Positions 47,504 to 55,342 of a stretch of 64,000 nucleotides of DNA are shown one piece after another (the first letter of the stretch is position 1; every line of letters begins with the position of its first letter). Source of the stretch: Phytohabitans sp036906915 (GTDB lineage: Bacteria > Actinomycetota > Actinomycetes > Mycobacteriales > Micromonosporaceae); NCBI RefSeq assembly GCF_036906915.1, contig NZ_JBAKHX010000031.1:1-64000 (forward strand). The letters run 5' to 3'. The position numbers and the translations under genes are program-made. The notes beneath the pieces were generated by a model. It was given only the letters and a program-made list of their open reading frames with translations. It made no database searches and was not told where the DNA came from.

Positions 47504-48460
47504 ATGACCACGACCATCCGTGCCGTACGCACGCCCACCCTCGACGACGTCGACCGCGCCGCCCGCGTCGTCGCCCGGTACCTGGATCCGACACCGGTCG
47601 CCTCTGGCTCGCCGGGGCCGGCTCTGAAGCTCGAAGGCGTGCAACCGACCGGCTCGTTCAAGGTGCGCGGTGCCCTCGCCGCACTGGCCACTGTGGACGC
47701 CGATGTGCCGGTGGTGACGTCCTCCGCCGGCAACCACGCGCTGGGCATCGCCTTCGCCGCCCACACGCTCGGCCGCCGCGCCACCGTCGTGACCCCGGCG
47801 ACCGCCTCGCCGGTCAAGGTCGCCGCCCTCCGGCGCTTCGACGTCGACCTCGTCCAGGTCGGCACCTGCTACGACGACGCCGAACGCCACGCCCTGGAGC
47901 TGGCCGCCCAAGGCGCCCACTACGTCTCCCCGTACAACGACCCGCATGTGATCGCCGGGCAGGCGACGATCGGCGTCGAACTCGCCGACCAGCTGCCGGG
48001 CCCGCTGACCGTGGTCTGTGGAGTCGGTGGCGGCGGGCTGTCCGCCGGGCTCGGCCTGTGGGCCTCGACCCGGCCGGACGTCCGGGTGGTAGGCGTCGAG
48101 CCGGCGGCCTCGGCGGCAATGGGCGCGGCGGTCGCGGCGGGACAGCAGGTGCCGATCGACGTCGGCGCCACCCTCGCGGACGGTACGGCCGGCAACATCG
48201 AACCCGGCTCGGTCACCATCGACCTCGTCTCCCGGTACGTCGACGAGCTGCTCACCGTGACCGAGGACCAGATCCGCGACGCGGTGCGCTTCCTCGCGCT
48301 GCGGCGCGGCGTCATCGCCGAAGGCGCCGCCGCGGCACCTGTCGCCGCCGTCCTCGCCGGGCAGCTGGCAGGGTGGGCCTCGGGGCGCGGACGCACCGTC
48401 GCCGTCGTGTCCGGCCGCAACATCGCGCCCGCGGTCCTCGCCGACATCCTGGCGGGTTAG
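47504..48460 (+). CDS. PLP-dependent threonine/serine dehydratase-like enzyme
   Basis: 318 aa from the ATG at 47504; the frame is open further upstream into the LysR gene, which is not coding. The PLP Schiff-base Lys is in PTGSFKVRGA, the substrate-binding SSAGNHALG loop follows, and the phosphate-binding glycine loop is VCGVGGGGLSAG. Length without a C-terminal ACT domain points to catabolic threonine dehydratase or serine/hydroxyaspartate dehydratase/racemase types. The PLP enzyme turns Thr or Ser into a 2-oxo acid and ammonia. Divergent LysR is the likely regulator. Confidence 0.9.
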   Translation: MTTTIRAVRTPTLDDVDRAARVVARYLDPTPVASGSPGPALKLEGVQPTGSFKVRGALAALATVDADVPVVTSSAGNHALGIAFAAHTLGRRATVVTPATASPVKVAALRRFDVDLVQVGTCYDDAERHALELAAQGAHYVSPYNDPHVIAGQATIGVELADQLPGPLTVVCGVGGGGLSAGLGLWASTRPDVRVVGVEPAASAAMGAAVAAGQQVPIDVGATLADGTAGNIEPGSVTIDLVSRYVDELLTVTEDQIRDAVRFLALRRGVIAEGAAAAPVAAVLAGQLAGWASGRGRTVAVVSGRNIAPAVLADILAG

Positions 48461-48623
48461 CCACCGTCTGCTGTGGGCGCCCACTCGCACGCGTCCACCG
48501 CGGCCCACAGGATGGCTGTTTCGGTTGCCGTGAGGGAATACGGGTCCACCCTGCCGGGAGACGGGCTCAAATGTGAACGGACGCGCGCGGCGTCAGTGGC
48601 CAGTCCCAGCGACCGCCCGGGAG

Positions 48624-49967
48624 TCACAGCGGCGGGTACGCGTTCTGCATGAGCTGCTGGAACTGGGCCGGGAACCACGCTCCGGCCGCCGGCGCGCCGG
48701 CCAGGGCGCCGGTGTAGATACCGCTGCCGCGCGGCGGCCCGGTGTATGTGGGATCGCACATGCGGTCGAAGGGCGTGTCGAGGATGTTGGTGCTGGCGCC
48801 GTCGGACTCGCCCGGCGGCTTGATCCACGCGTAGGCGTGGATGCCGTCGGCCGGTGCGGTCACTGGGCGCTCGCCGAGGCCGGCGCCGGCCTGGTTGCAG
48901 TAGTTGGACTTGATGAAGCGCCGGTCGATCCGGGACTGGTCGACGAAGATGTTGACGTCCAGCGACGTGCCGGGCCCGGTCGGACGGGCGGGCCCGCCCC
49001 ACCCGTTGCGGGAGGTGTCGACCAGGAAGCCGATGTCTTGCGCGAAGCCGGCCGTGACGAGCTCGCCCCGCAGCGCCTGGGCGAAGGTCAGCTCGTCGTT
49101 GAAGTGGTTCCAGTCCACCCAGCGCGAGGTCCGGGTCCGGTCGTTCACGGTGACGAACGGCTCGCGCAGCGCCGAGTAGTTCGCCGTGTTGGTGACGAAG
49201 CCGCGCACGGTGGCGGGCGTGCTGCCGGACGCGCTCGCGGCCTGTGCCAGCAGGGCGACGGTGGGTGCCCGGTTGTCGATCCAGCCGATCACGCCGTGGT
49301 GCGTCACATCGACATAGTTGTACACATTGGACAGCGCGCCGAGCTTGGCGAGCGCGTATCCGATGCCCTGCACGTAGCCGCCGTTGGCCGCCATGGTGTT
49401 ACACAGCACGGTCGCGCCCCACCGCGTGCCGGCGTTGGCGACCAGGTTCGGCAGCGAGTCGGGCTCGATGACGGTGACGATCCGCAGGTGGGCGTAGGCG
49501 GGCCGGGCGACGATATCGGCGATCTGGTCGACGAACTCCGCCTTGTAGCGGGGCAGGTCGCCCGGAGCGAGCTCGCCGCCGGACGCCATCCGGGCGCAGT
49601 TTCGCCCGGGCAGGTTGTACAGCACGAGCTGGACGACCATCGGGTCCCCGGCTGCCTGGACGACCGCCCGGTCGAGGTGTGCGGCCAGGCCCTGGATCGC
49701 GGCGATGCTGTCCAGCCACACCGCCGTCGGCTGGTGGGAGACCCGGTCGCCACCGGGCTCGGCGAGCGCCTTGGCGCTCCACTCTGGATTGACGTACACC
49801 CGGGCGCCTACATACGGGTTGGCGACGGCCGGCCGCGCCGCCAGTGGCTTGTCGCGCCCGCTGGCGGCGTGCACGCCACCGGTGGCCAACAGGACGAAAC
49901 CGGTCACCAGAGCCGCGATCATGGCAACGGTGAAGCGCCTCATGACTCGCCAGTGTCGCATAGACAT
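48624..49967 (-). CDS. Secreted GH6 cellulase (cellobiohydrolase/endoglucanase-like) with D-to-N change
   Basis: 447 aa; start ATG 49967, with in-frame ATGs at 49961 and 49943. Signal peptide RFTVAMIAALVTGFVLLATGGVHA. GH6 landmarks: VVQLVLYNLPGRNCARMASG, the catalytic acid Asp170 in IEPDSLPN, RNGWGGPARPTG, NIFVDQS and the substrate-binding WIKPPGESDG. The Asp that normally follows Arg in the RDC motif (Asp175 of Trichoderma Cel6A) is Asn123 here (codon AAC). No CBM is attached. It should cut beta-1,4-glucan by inversion; the substitution may reduce or alter activity. Divergent methyltransferase gene starts 36 bp away. Confidence 0.88.
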   Translation of the reverse strand: MSMRHWRVMRRFTVAMIAALVTGFVLLATGGVHAASGRDKPLAARPAVANPYVGARVYVNPEWSAKALAEPGGDRVSHQPTAVWLDSIAAIQGLAAHLDRAVVQAAGDPMVVQLVLYNLPGRNCARMASGGELAPGDLPRYKAEFVDQIADIVARPAYAHLRIVTVIEPDSLPNLVANAGTRWGATVLCNTMAANGGYVQGIGYALAKLGALSNVYNYVDVTHHGVIGWIDNRAPTVALLAQAASASGSTPATVRGFVTNTANYSALREPFVTVNDRTRTSRWVDWNHFNDELTFAQALRGELVTAGFAQDIGFLVDTSRNGWGGPARPTGPGTSLDVNIFVDQSRIDRRFIKSNYCNQAGAGLGERPVTAPADGIHAYAWIKPPGESDGASTNILDTPFDRMCDPTYTGPPRGSGIYTGALAGAPAAGAWFPAQFQQLMQNAYPPL

Positions 49968-50002
49968 CTGTCGATTACAACCGGTTCGTATAGCGTGTAC
50001 GG

Positions 50003-50794
50003 ATGGTTACGAGTCCGCTGGTCGGCGACGTGTTCGGCGCCGTGGTGCGCGATGCCCTCGCGGTGTCGAGGGGCGTGGGCGCTCGCCCGCTGGCCGGTGG
50101 CAGGCTGCCGCGACCGGTCATCGAGATCGTCGAGCGCGACGACGGGTTGATCAGCGCGGTGATGGCGGACGGCTACCTGGCCGAGCCGGACCAGTGGCCG
50201 GCACACGACCGGCGGGCGCTGGACCTGGTACGCGGACGGGTTTTGGACATCGGCGTGGGTGCCGGGCGGGCGGCGCTGGCGTTGCAGGAGCGCGGCCTGC
50301 GCGTGACGGGCCTGGACATCTCAGCCGGCGCGATCGCCGTGAGCCGTGCCCGCGGGGTGCGCGACCTGGCGCACGCCAGCGTCGAGCAGCACGCCGCGGC
50401 CGGTCGCCGGTACGACACGTTTCTGCTGCTGGGCAACAACCTCGGTCTGCTGCAAGGGCGCGAGCGGGCACCGGAGTTCCTGGCCGCGCTCGCCCGGATG
50501 GCCAGCCCGGGGGCGCGGGTGGTCGCGCAGGGCACCGACCCGTACGGCACCACCGATCCGGTGCAGGTCCGGTATCACGCGCGCAACCGCGAGCATGGGC
50601 GGCTCGGCGGGCAGTTGCGGCTGCGACTGCGCTACCGCGAATTGGCCACCGACTGGTTCGACTACCTGGTCTGCTCGGTCGACGAGCTGTCCGAGCTGCT
50701 CTCCGGCACCGGCTGGGATCTGGCCGACGTCGACGACGCCGACGCCCCGTACTACCTGGCCACCCTCGTACGCGCGGGGGGCCGCCGGGTCTGA
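50003..50794 (+). CDS. Class I SAM-dependent methyltransferase
   Basis: 263 aa. Motif I is VLDIGVGAGRAALALQ, motif II GLDISAGAIAV, and the NNLGLL strand follows at about residue 150. The small N-terminal cap has no recognisable substrate signature. A TATAGC stretch 8 bp before the ATG suggests a leaderless or near-leaderless message. Its stop codon TGA overlaps the loop of a 14-bp hairpin. Target unknown. Confidence 0.85.
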   Translation: MVTSPLVGDVFGAVVRDALAVSRGVGARPLAGGRLPRPVIEIVERDDGLISAVMADGYLAEPDQWPAHDRRALDLVRGRVLDIGVGAGRAALALQERGLRVTGLDISAGAIAVSRARGVRDLAHASVEQHAAAGRRYDTFLLLGNNLGLLQGRERAPEFLAALARMASPGARVVAQGTDPYGTTDPVQVRYHARNREHGRLGGQLRLRLRYRELATDWFDYLVCSVDELSELLSGTGWDLADVDDADAPYYLATLVRAGGRRV

Positions 50795-50809
50795 CGACCC
50801 GGCGGCCCC
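50778..50809. terminator. Bidirectional terminator hairpin straddling a stop codon
   Basis: GGGGCCGCCGGGTC (50778-50791) pairs perfectly with 50796-50809 over 14 bp around the loop TGAC. The methyltransferase stop TGA (50792-50794) is in that loop. The convergent MFS gene ends at 50825, 16 bp away. Confidence 0.8.
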
Positions 50810-50824
50810 ACTGGTGGTCGCGGT

Positions 50825-52297
50825 TCAGGCGGCCGTGGCGAGCCGTCGCTTGCGGTTGATCAGCGGTACGACGTTGAGCAGCAGGCCAGCCAGCGCGACG
50901 CCCGTGACCAGGTTGATCCCCGGGTGGTACTGGCTGAAGTCGGCCGTCGCCTCGGCCGGCCCGGTCACCGTGACCAGCGCGGTGACCACGGCGAGCACCA
51001 GCGCGGCGCCGACCTGGCCGGAGGTCTGCACGAGGCCGGCGGCCAGGCCCTGCTCCGAGTCGTCGATGCCCTCGGTGGCCTGCGACATGATCGAGCTGAA
51101 GCCGAACGCGAACCCGCCGCCGAGCAACAGCATGGTCGGCAGGACGGTGACGAGGTAGTTCGGCACCGTACCCGAGGTCAGCAGGAACCACGCGTAGCCG
51201 AGGGTCAGCGACGCCATCGCGCTGTTGATCAGCCGCTGCGTCCCGTACCGGTTGATGAGCCCGCCGACGAACGGCGAGGTGAACGCGACCAGGAGCCCGG
51301 CGGGCAGCAGGGCCAGCGCCACCTTCAGCGGCGACCATCCCTGGGTGTCCTGCAGGTAGAGGGTCATCATGAACTGGAAGCTCAGGTACGAGCCGAACAG
51401 CGCGATCACGCTCAGGTTGGCCCGGACGATCGAGCCCACCCGCAGGATGCCCAGGCGGATCAGCGGGTGCGCGATCCGGTTCTCGGTGACCACGAAGGCG
51501 ACCAGCAGTGCCGCCGCGACCAGCGCCGATCCGAGCGTGACCGGGTCGAGCCAGCCGCGGTCGGGCGCGGAGACCACCGTGTACACGGCCAGCAGCATGC
51601 CGCCTGTCAGGGTCGCCGCGCCGAGCAGGTCATGGCCGCCGTCGGCGGCCGGCCGGTCACGCGGGATCAGCGCGAGGCCGGCGACCAGGGCCATCAGCGC
51701 CAGCGGTACGGGGATGAGGAAGGTCCACCGCCATCCCAGGCTGGTGAGCAGGCCACCGAGGATGAGACCGGAGGAGTAGCCGCTGGCGCCGAAGACCGTG
51801 AAGATCGACAGCGCGCGGTTCCGGGCCGGGCCCTCCGGGAACGTCGTGGTCAGGATCGACATGGCCGTCGGCGCCGTGAACGCCGCGGCGAGACCCTTGA
51901 TGAAGCGCGTGATGATGAGCAGCGTGCCGTCGTCGACCAGCCCGCCGACGAGCGATGCGACGGCGAAGACGGCAAGGGCGATCAGGAATATCCGCCGCCG
52001 GCCGAGCAGGTCCGCGGTGCGGCCCCCGAGTAGCAGCAGGCCCCCGTAGCCCAGCACGTAGCCGTTGACGATCCACTGCAGCGAGGTGGTCGACATGCCC
52101 AGGTCGGCGCCGATGGACGGCAGCGCCACCCCGACCATGGAGACGTCGAGACCATCGAGGAACAGCACGGTGCACAGCACCGCGAGCACACCCCAGAGTC
52201 GAGGCGTCCAGCGCTGTTCGGCTGGTTCGGGCGCGGTCGACGGGATGGTCGCGGTCGCGGTGTGCGCCGGACCGGTGGAGGCTTCGGTGATAGACAC
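50825..52297 (-). CDS. MFS drug-exporter, DHA2 (14-TM, EmrB/QacA-like)
   Basis: 490 aa with about fourteen membrane segments. Motif C-like and motif A residues are visible: LDVSMVGVALPSIGADL (DHA2 signature near TM1), GGRTADLLGRRRIF (motif A), and GASGYSSGLILGGLL (motif C region). Starts at a GTG (52297) with no ribosome site but a promoter spaced for leaderless initiation. Proton-driven export of hydrophobic compounds is likely. No regulator gene is beside it, although the promoter has a clear operator. Confidence 0.92.
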   Translation of the reverse strand: MSITEASTGPAHTATATIPSTAPEPAEQRWTPRLWGVLAVLCTVLFLDGLDVSMVGVALPSIGADLGMSTTSLQWIVNGYVLGYGGLLLLGGRTADLLGRRRIFLIALAVFAVASLVGGLVDDGTLLIITRFIKGLAAAFTAPTAMSILTTTFPEGPARNRALSIFTVFGASGYSSGLILGGLLTSLGWRWTFLIPVPLALMALVAGLALIPRDRPAADGGHDLLGAATLTGGMLLAVYTVVSAPDRGWLDPVTLGSALVAAALLVAFVVTENRIAHPLIRLGILRVGSIVRANLSVIALFGSYLSFQFMMTLYLQDTQGWSPLKVALALLPAGLLVAFTSPFVGGLINRYGTQRLINSAMASLTLGYAWFLLTSGTVPNYLVTVLPTMLLLGGGFAFGFSSIMSQATEGIDDSEQGLAAGLVQTSGQVGAALVLAVVTALVTVTGPAEATADFSQYHPGINLVTGVALAGLLLNVVPLINRKRRLATAA

Positions 52298-52304
52298 GTC
52301 GGGA

Positions 52305-52333
52305 ACATTAAATGCACGTGCATCAGATGTCCA
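52305..52333 (-). promoter_or_regulatory. MFS promoter with operator palindrome in the spacer
   Basis: On the minus strand, TGGACA (plus-strand 52328-52333) and TAATGT (52305-52310) are 17 bp apart, placing +1 at the GTG of the exporter. The spacer holds the perfect 12-bp palindrome ATGCACGTGCAT (52312-52323). Further ATGCAC/GTGCAT half-sites follow to about 52369, and the octamer AGATGTCC occurs twice. A TetR/MarR-type repressor site is likely. Confidence 0.6.
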
Positions 52334-52595
52334 TGCACAAGATGTCCGGGCAAGTAATGCGAGTGCATCTACGCGGCCGGCCGGGTACGATGCCCGACAA
52401 GATCCGCCGCACCGTTCTTGACGTGCGGAAATCCGCCCACGATCAGCCTACTGCGATCGCCGCCCGTGGCCCGAAAGCCCGCGAACCGCCCACTGTGACA
52501 AGCGCCGCACCCCTACATCCAGCCCGCGCCGCCGCCCCGCGCGCTCTCCGCCGCGCGCTTCCCCGCCGCGCTTCCCCGCCGCGCGCTCTCCCCGC
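52334..52595. other. Intergenic region upstream of the MFS gene with C-rich tract
   Basis: About 260 bp without a convincing gene. The left part carries more ATGCAC/GTGCAT half-sites. Between about 52520 and 52595 there is a low-complexity pyrimidine-rich tract of CTTCCCCGCCGCG- and GCGCTCTCC-like units, directly joined to palindromic element copy 2. Plus-strand frames crossing the region show no family similarity. Confidence 0.4.
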
Positions 52596-52671
52596 CGATC
52601 AAGGGCAAACGCACGTGGTTCGATCTCTTTTCCACGTGCGTTTGCCCTTGATCGATGCGACCTTCCTTGAT
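52596..52671. repeat. Dispersed palindromic element, copy 2
   Basis: Arms 52597-52618 and 52632-52653 are perfect 22-bp complements around the loop TTCGATCTCTTTT, identical to that of copy 1 (23979-24055). The 18-nt tail (52654-52671) is conserved. It lies 19 bp past the stop of the minus-strand CE15 gene and is flanked on the other side by the low-complexity C-rich tract. Confidence 0.85.
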
Positions 52672-52689
52672 CGAGGGAAGAGGGCCTCT

Positions 52690-54378
52690 CTAGCGGGCCG
52701 TGCAGGTGGGGGTCATGCCCGTACCGGTGCCGGCGCCCTGGAAGCCGAACTCGGTCGACTGGCCGGCGGCGATGCTGCCGTTGTAGCCGACGTTGGTGAA
52801 CTGGACCGCACCGGTGTTGCCGCTGCGGTTGACGTTCCAGGCGTTGGTGACGCTGGCGCCCGACGGCAGGGTCAGTGCCACCGTCCAGCCGTCGACCGGC
52901 GCGGAGCCGGCGGTGACCCGCACCGTCGCGACGAAGCCACCGGTCCACTGGTTGAGCGACACCGACGCCGTGCAGTCGCTACCGGTCGGCGGGCTCGTCG
53001 GCGGCGTGGTTGGCGGCGTGGTTGGCGGCGTGGTCGGCGGCGTGGTCGGCGGCGTGGTCGGGGGAGTGGCGGGTGGCGTGCTCGGCGGCGTTGTCGGCGG
53101 TGTGGTGAGCGGTGGCGTCGTCGGGCCGTCGGTCAGCATCGGCGTCTGCCAGTCTCGCCACTCGGCCAGGTTGCCGGGCTTCCGGCTGGAGATCCGGATC
53201 GTGCCGGGGGCATTGCCCGTCTTCAGCAGGAACTTCTGGATGGTCTGCTGTAGCGGCGTACGCCATTCCGTCCGGTTGGCGCAGTGGGTACCGTCCGTGA
53301 CGTCAGACCAGTAGGTGATGTTGTCACCCGCGCCGAGTGCCTTGTAGACCTCGGCGCCGCCGAGCGCCGCGACGCTGCCGGACCTGGCGGCCAGCCAGTC
53401 GATGTGCGGGTTCTCCATGATGAACAGCCCGCGCGGCGCCACCATGGCCACCGCCGAGTGCGTGTCGACCGGCAGCGTGTTCGGGTTGCCGGTGAAGGCG
53501 CTGAACGCGTCGCCGAGCCACGGCTGCTCGCCGTAGGCGCTGCTCAGCGGCTGGGCGCCCGACTCACCGGGAATGCCGCGGAAGATGGGTGCGCCGCCGC
53601 TGCCCGACTCGATGGGCATGGTCAGCGCGATGCGCTGGTCGAACACGCCGGCTACGAAGGCACCCTTGCCGTACCGGGAGCACCCGGTGACGCCGGTCGC
53701 GTCGGCGCGCAGGATGTTGCCGCCGGACTGCTCGATGACGTCGATGATCCGGCTCACGCCCCATGCCCAGGCCATCAGCAGGCCGGTGCCGCTGGTGTTG
53801 CCGTAGATGCTGTAGAACGCGCCCTGTTTGTTGTTGCGCGCCGTGCCCTCTCGCCCGACCGTGAAGGGGTCGTAGCTGATCACCGCGGCGCCGGAGGCGC
53901 GAATGGTGGCGGTGTCGGCGCCGAAACCGCCGTAGACCACGACGGCTGGGAAGGGGCCGGTGCCACTCGGCAGCTGCACGCCGGCCGAGAAGCTGGAGCT
54001 CCGCCCGTTGTGCGACACGTTCACCGTGACGGTCGAGCTCGACACCGTTCCGGTGACGGTAGCGGGCTTGGCGGGCTTGTCGCCGTAGACGTACCTCTCC
54101 GACAGCTCCCTGATCTCCGCCCGCCGGCACCGCCAGTCGGACTTGGAGGAGATGCGCGTGCCGTCCACCTTCCGGAACGGATCGGGAAGCCTGGAGTTCG
54201 AGGTCAACGAGACGTTGCCGGGCACTGGACAGTCGGCGCCCTCGTCTTCGACGAGCGCGGCGGCCATGGCGTTCGTGGCTTTAAATACCACGGTTACCGC
54301 GCCGGCGGCCGCGAGTGCCGTCACGGCCAGCGCGATGATTGTCTTACGGATCCTAGGGCGGCCCGAGCCGATGATCAC
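52690..54378 (-). CDS. Secreted CE15 glucuronoyl esterase with C-terminal CBM2
   Basis: 562 aa from a GTG at 54378, 8-9 bp after AAGGAG. Signal peptide KTIIALAVTALAAAGAVTVV. The CE15 catalytic domain (about 48-420) has the nucleophile elbow GCSRYGKGA (Ser234), Glu257 in PIESGSGG and a His in DGTHCANRTEW. A pure Thr/Pro linker (TTPP repeats) leads to a family 2 CBM (about 460-562; QWTGGF, VDGWTVAL, NVGYNG, FGFQGAG). CE15 enzymes cut ester links between lignin alcohols and glucuronic acid on xylan. The linker is coded by 12-bp tandem repeats. Followed by palindromic element copy 2. Confidence 0.9.
   Translation of the reverse strand: MIIGSGRPRIRKTIIALAVTALAAAGAVTVVFKATNAMAAALVEDEGADCPVPGNVSLTSNSRLPDPFRKVDGTRISSKSDWRCRRAEIRELSERYVYGDKPAKPATVTGTVSSSTVTVNVSHNGRSSSFSAGVQLPSGTGPFPAVVVYGGFGADTATIRASGAAVISYDPFTVGREGTARNNKQGAFYSIYGNTSGTGLLMAWAWGVSRIIDVIEQSGGNILRADATGVTGCSRYGKGAFVAGVFDQRIALTMPIESGSGGAPIFRGIPGESGAQPLSSAYGEQPWLGDAFSAFTGNPNTLPVDTHSAVAMVAPRGLFIMENPHIDWLAARSGSVAALGGAEVYKALGAGDNITYWSDVTDGTHCANRTEWRTPLQQTIQKFLLKTGNAPGTIRISSRKPGNLAEWRDWQTPMLTDGPTTPPLTTPPTTPPSTPPATPPTTPPTTPPTTPPTTPPTTPPTSPPTGSDCTASVSLNQWTGGFVATVRVTAGSAPVDGWTVALTLPSGASVTNAWNVNRSGNTGAVQFTNVGYNGSIAAGQSTEFGFQGAGTGTGMTPTCTAR
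52994..53106. repeat. 12-bp tandem repeats coding the Thr/Pro linker
   Basis: About nine near-identical copies of GGCGTGGTCGGC-like units, in frame in the CE15-CBM2 gene, coding TTPP repeats on the minus strand. Copy number may vary by slippage, which would change linker length without breaking the frame. Confidence 0.8.
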
Positions 54379-54510
54379 TAGGGCTCTCCTTCCCGGGTGG
54401 AAGCCGCAACGTGATCGATGATCACGAATGTCGAGTACGTCAAGTGTCGACCACCGTCTTCCGGGGTGTCAACGACATCTCCCGGAAGTTTTCCGAGAAC
54501 GAGATCGACT

Positions 54511-55188
54511 TCAGACGGTGAAGCGCAGCGTCGAAGGCTCACCGCGTGCCAGCCGTTCGGTGTGCGCGGCCAGGTCGACGCAGTCGCTGAGCGCGGCGCC
54601 CTGTGCCAATCGGTCGGCGACCCGGGCCTCGGTCGCCATGAGCTCGACGGCGGCGGTGAGTGACCCGATGGCGGTTGCCGGGTCGAGCACCACGATGCCG
54701 TCGTGGTCAGCGACGACGATGTCACCGGCACCGACCCGGACACCGCCGCAGCTGACGGTCTCACCGACGGTGGCAAGGCGAGTGGTCGACCCGGCCATCG
54801 GCGTGACGTGGCGGCTGTAGACCGGAAGGTCGCACGAGGCGACGAACCGCAGGTCGCGGTAGCCGCCGTCGACGATGATGCCGGCCAGGCCCTTGGCGAG
54901 CGCGGCGCGGGCGAACAGCTCGCCGGCCAGGGCGGTCTCAAGGCCGCCGCCGTCGACCACCACGACGTCGCCGGGCCCGGCGTGCTCGATGGCCTGGAGG
55001 ACGCCGAGAAAGTCGTGGCGGCAGCGCACCGTCACTGCCGGTCCACACAGGACCCGGTTGCTCGACCGGCACCGCAGGGCCGGCGACATCACCCGGGTGT
55101 CCTTGGCGACGTCACACAGGGCGGTGGTGTCGACCCTCGCGGCGAGCGCGCGGATGGTCGCCAGGTCGTCGGGTGTTGGCTGCGGCAC
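54511..55188 (-). CDS. RraA-family protein (HMG/CHA aldolase-like)
   Basis: 225 aa. The RraA fold signature is GLAGIIVDGGYRDL (Arg and Asp used by the aldolases) and the metal Asp of VVADHDGIVVLDP. Members are either 4-hydroxy-4-methyl-2-oxoglutarate/4-carboxy-4-hydroxy-2-oxoadipate aldolases or regulators that bind RNase E. The complete GGxxRD and Asp set favours an aldolase or related decarboxylase. Start is the ATG at 55188. Lies between the CE15 gene and a divergent flavoenzyme; no pathway partners nearby. Confidence 0.83.
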   Translation of the reverse strand: MPQPTPDDLATIRALAARVDTTALCDVAKDTRVMSPALRCRSSNRVLCGPAVTVRCRHDFLGVLQAIEHAGPGDVVVVDGGGLETALAGELFARAALAKGLAGIIVDGGYRDLRFVASCDLPVYSRHVTPMAGSTTRLATVGETVSCGGVRVGAGDIVVADHDGIVVLDPATAIGSLTAAVELMATEARVADRLAQGAALSDCVDLAAHTERLARGEPSTLRFTV

Positions 55189-55342
55189 GACGCGACGTTA
55201 CCTGTCGTGAGGCTCAGCAGGGCCTCTGAGGGGCATCTTGATCATGTGGAGACTGACTAACGTGGCGTGAAGTCGATCTGAAACCGGCCTCTGTTTCGAT
55301 CGGCGCGCGGGCGCGTGTGGATGTCACGAAGGGCGGTGTCGG

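Noticed and set aside
52994..53106. Minisatellite-like tandem repeat
   Set aside because: Fully explained as coding for the TTPP linker of the CE15-CBM2 protein; kept only as a coding repeat.
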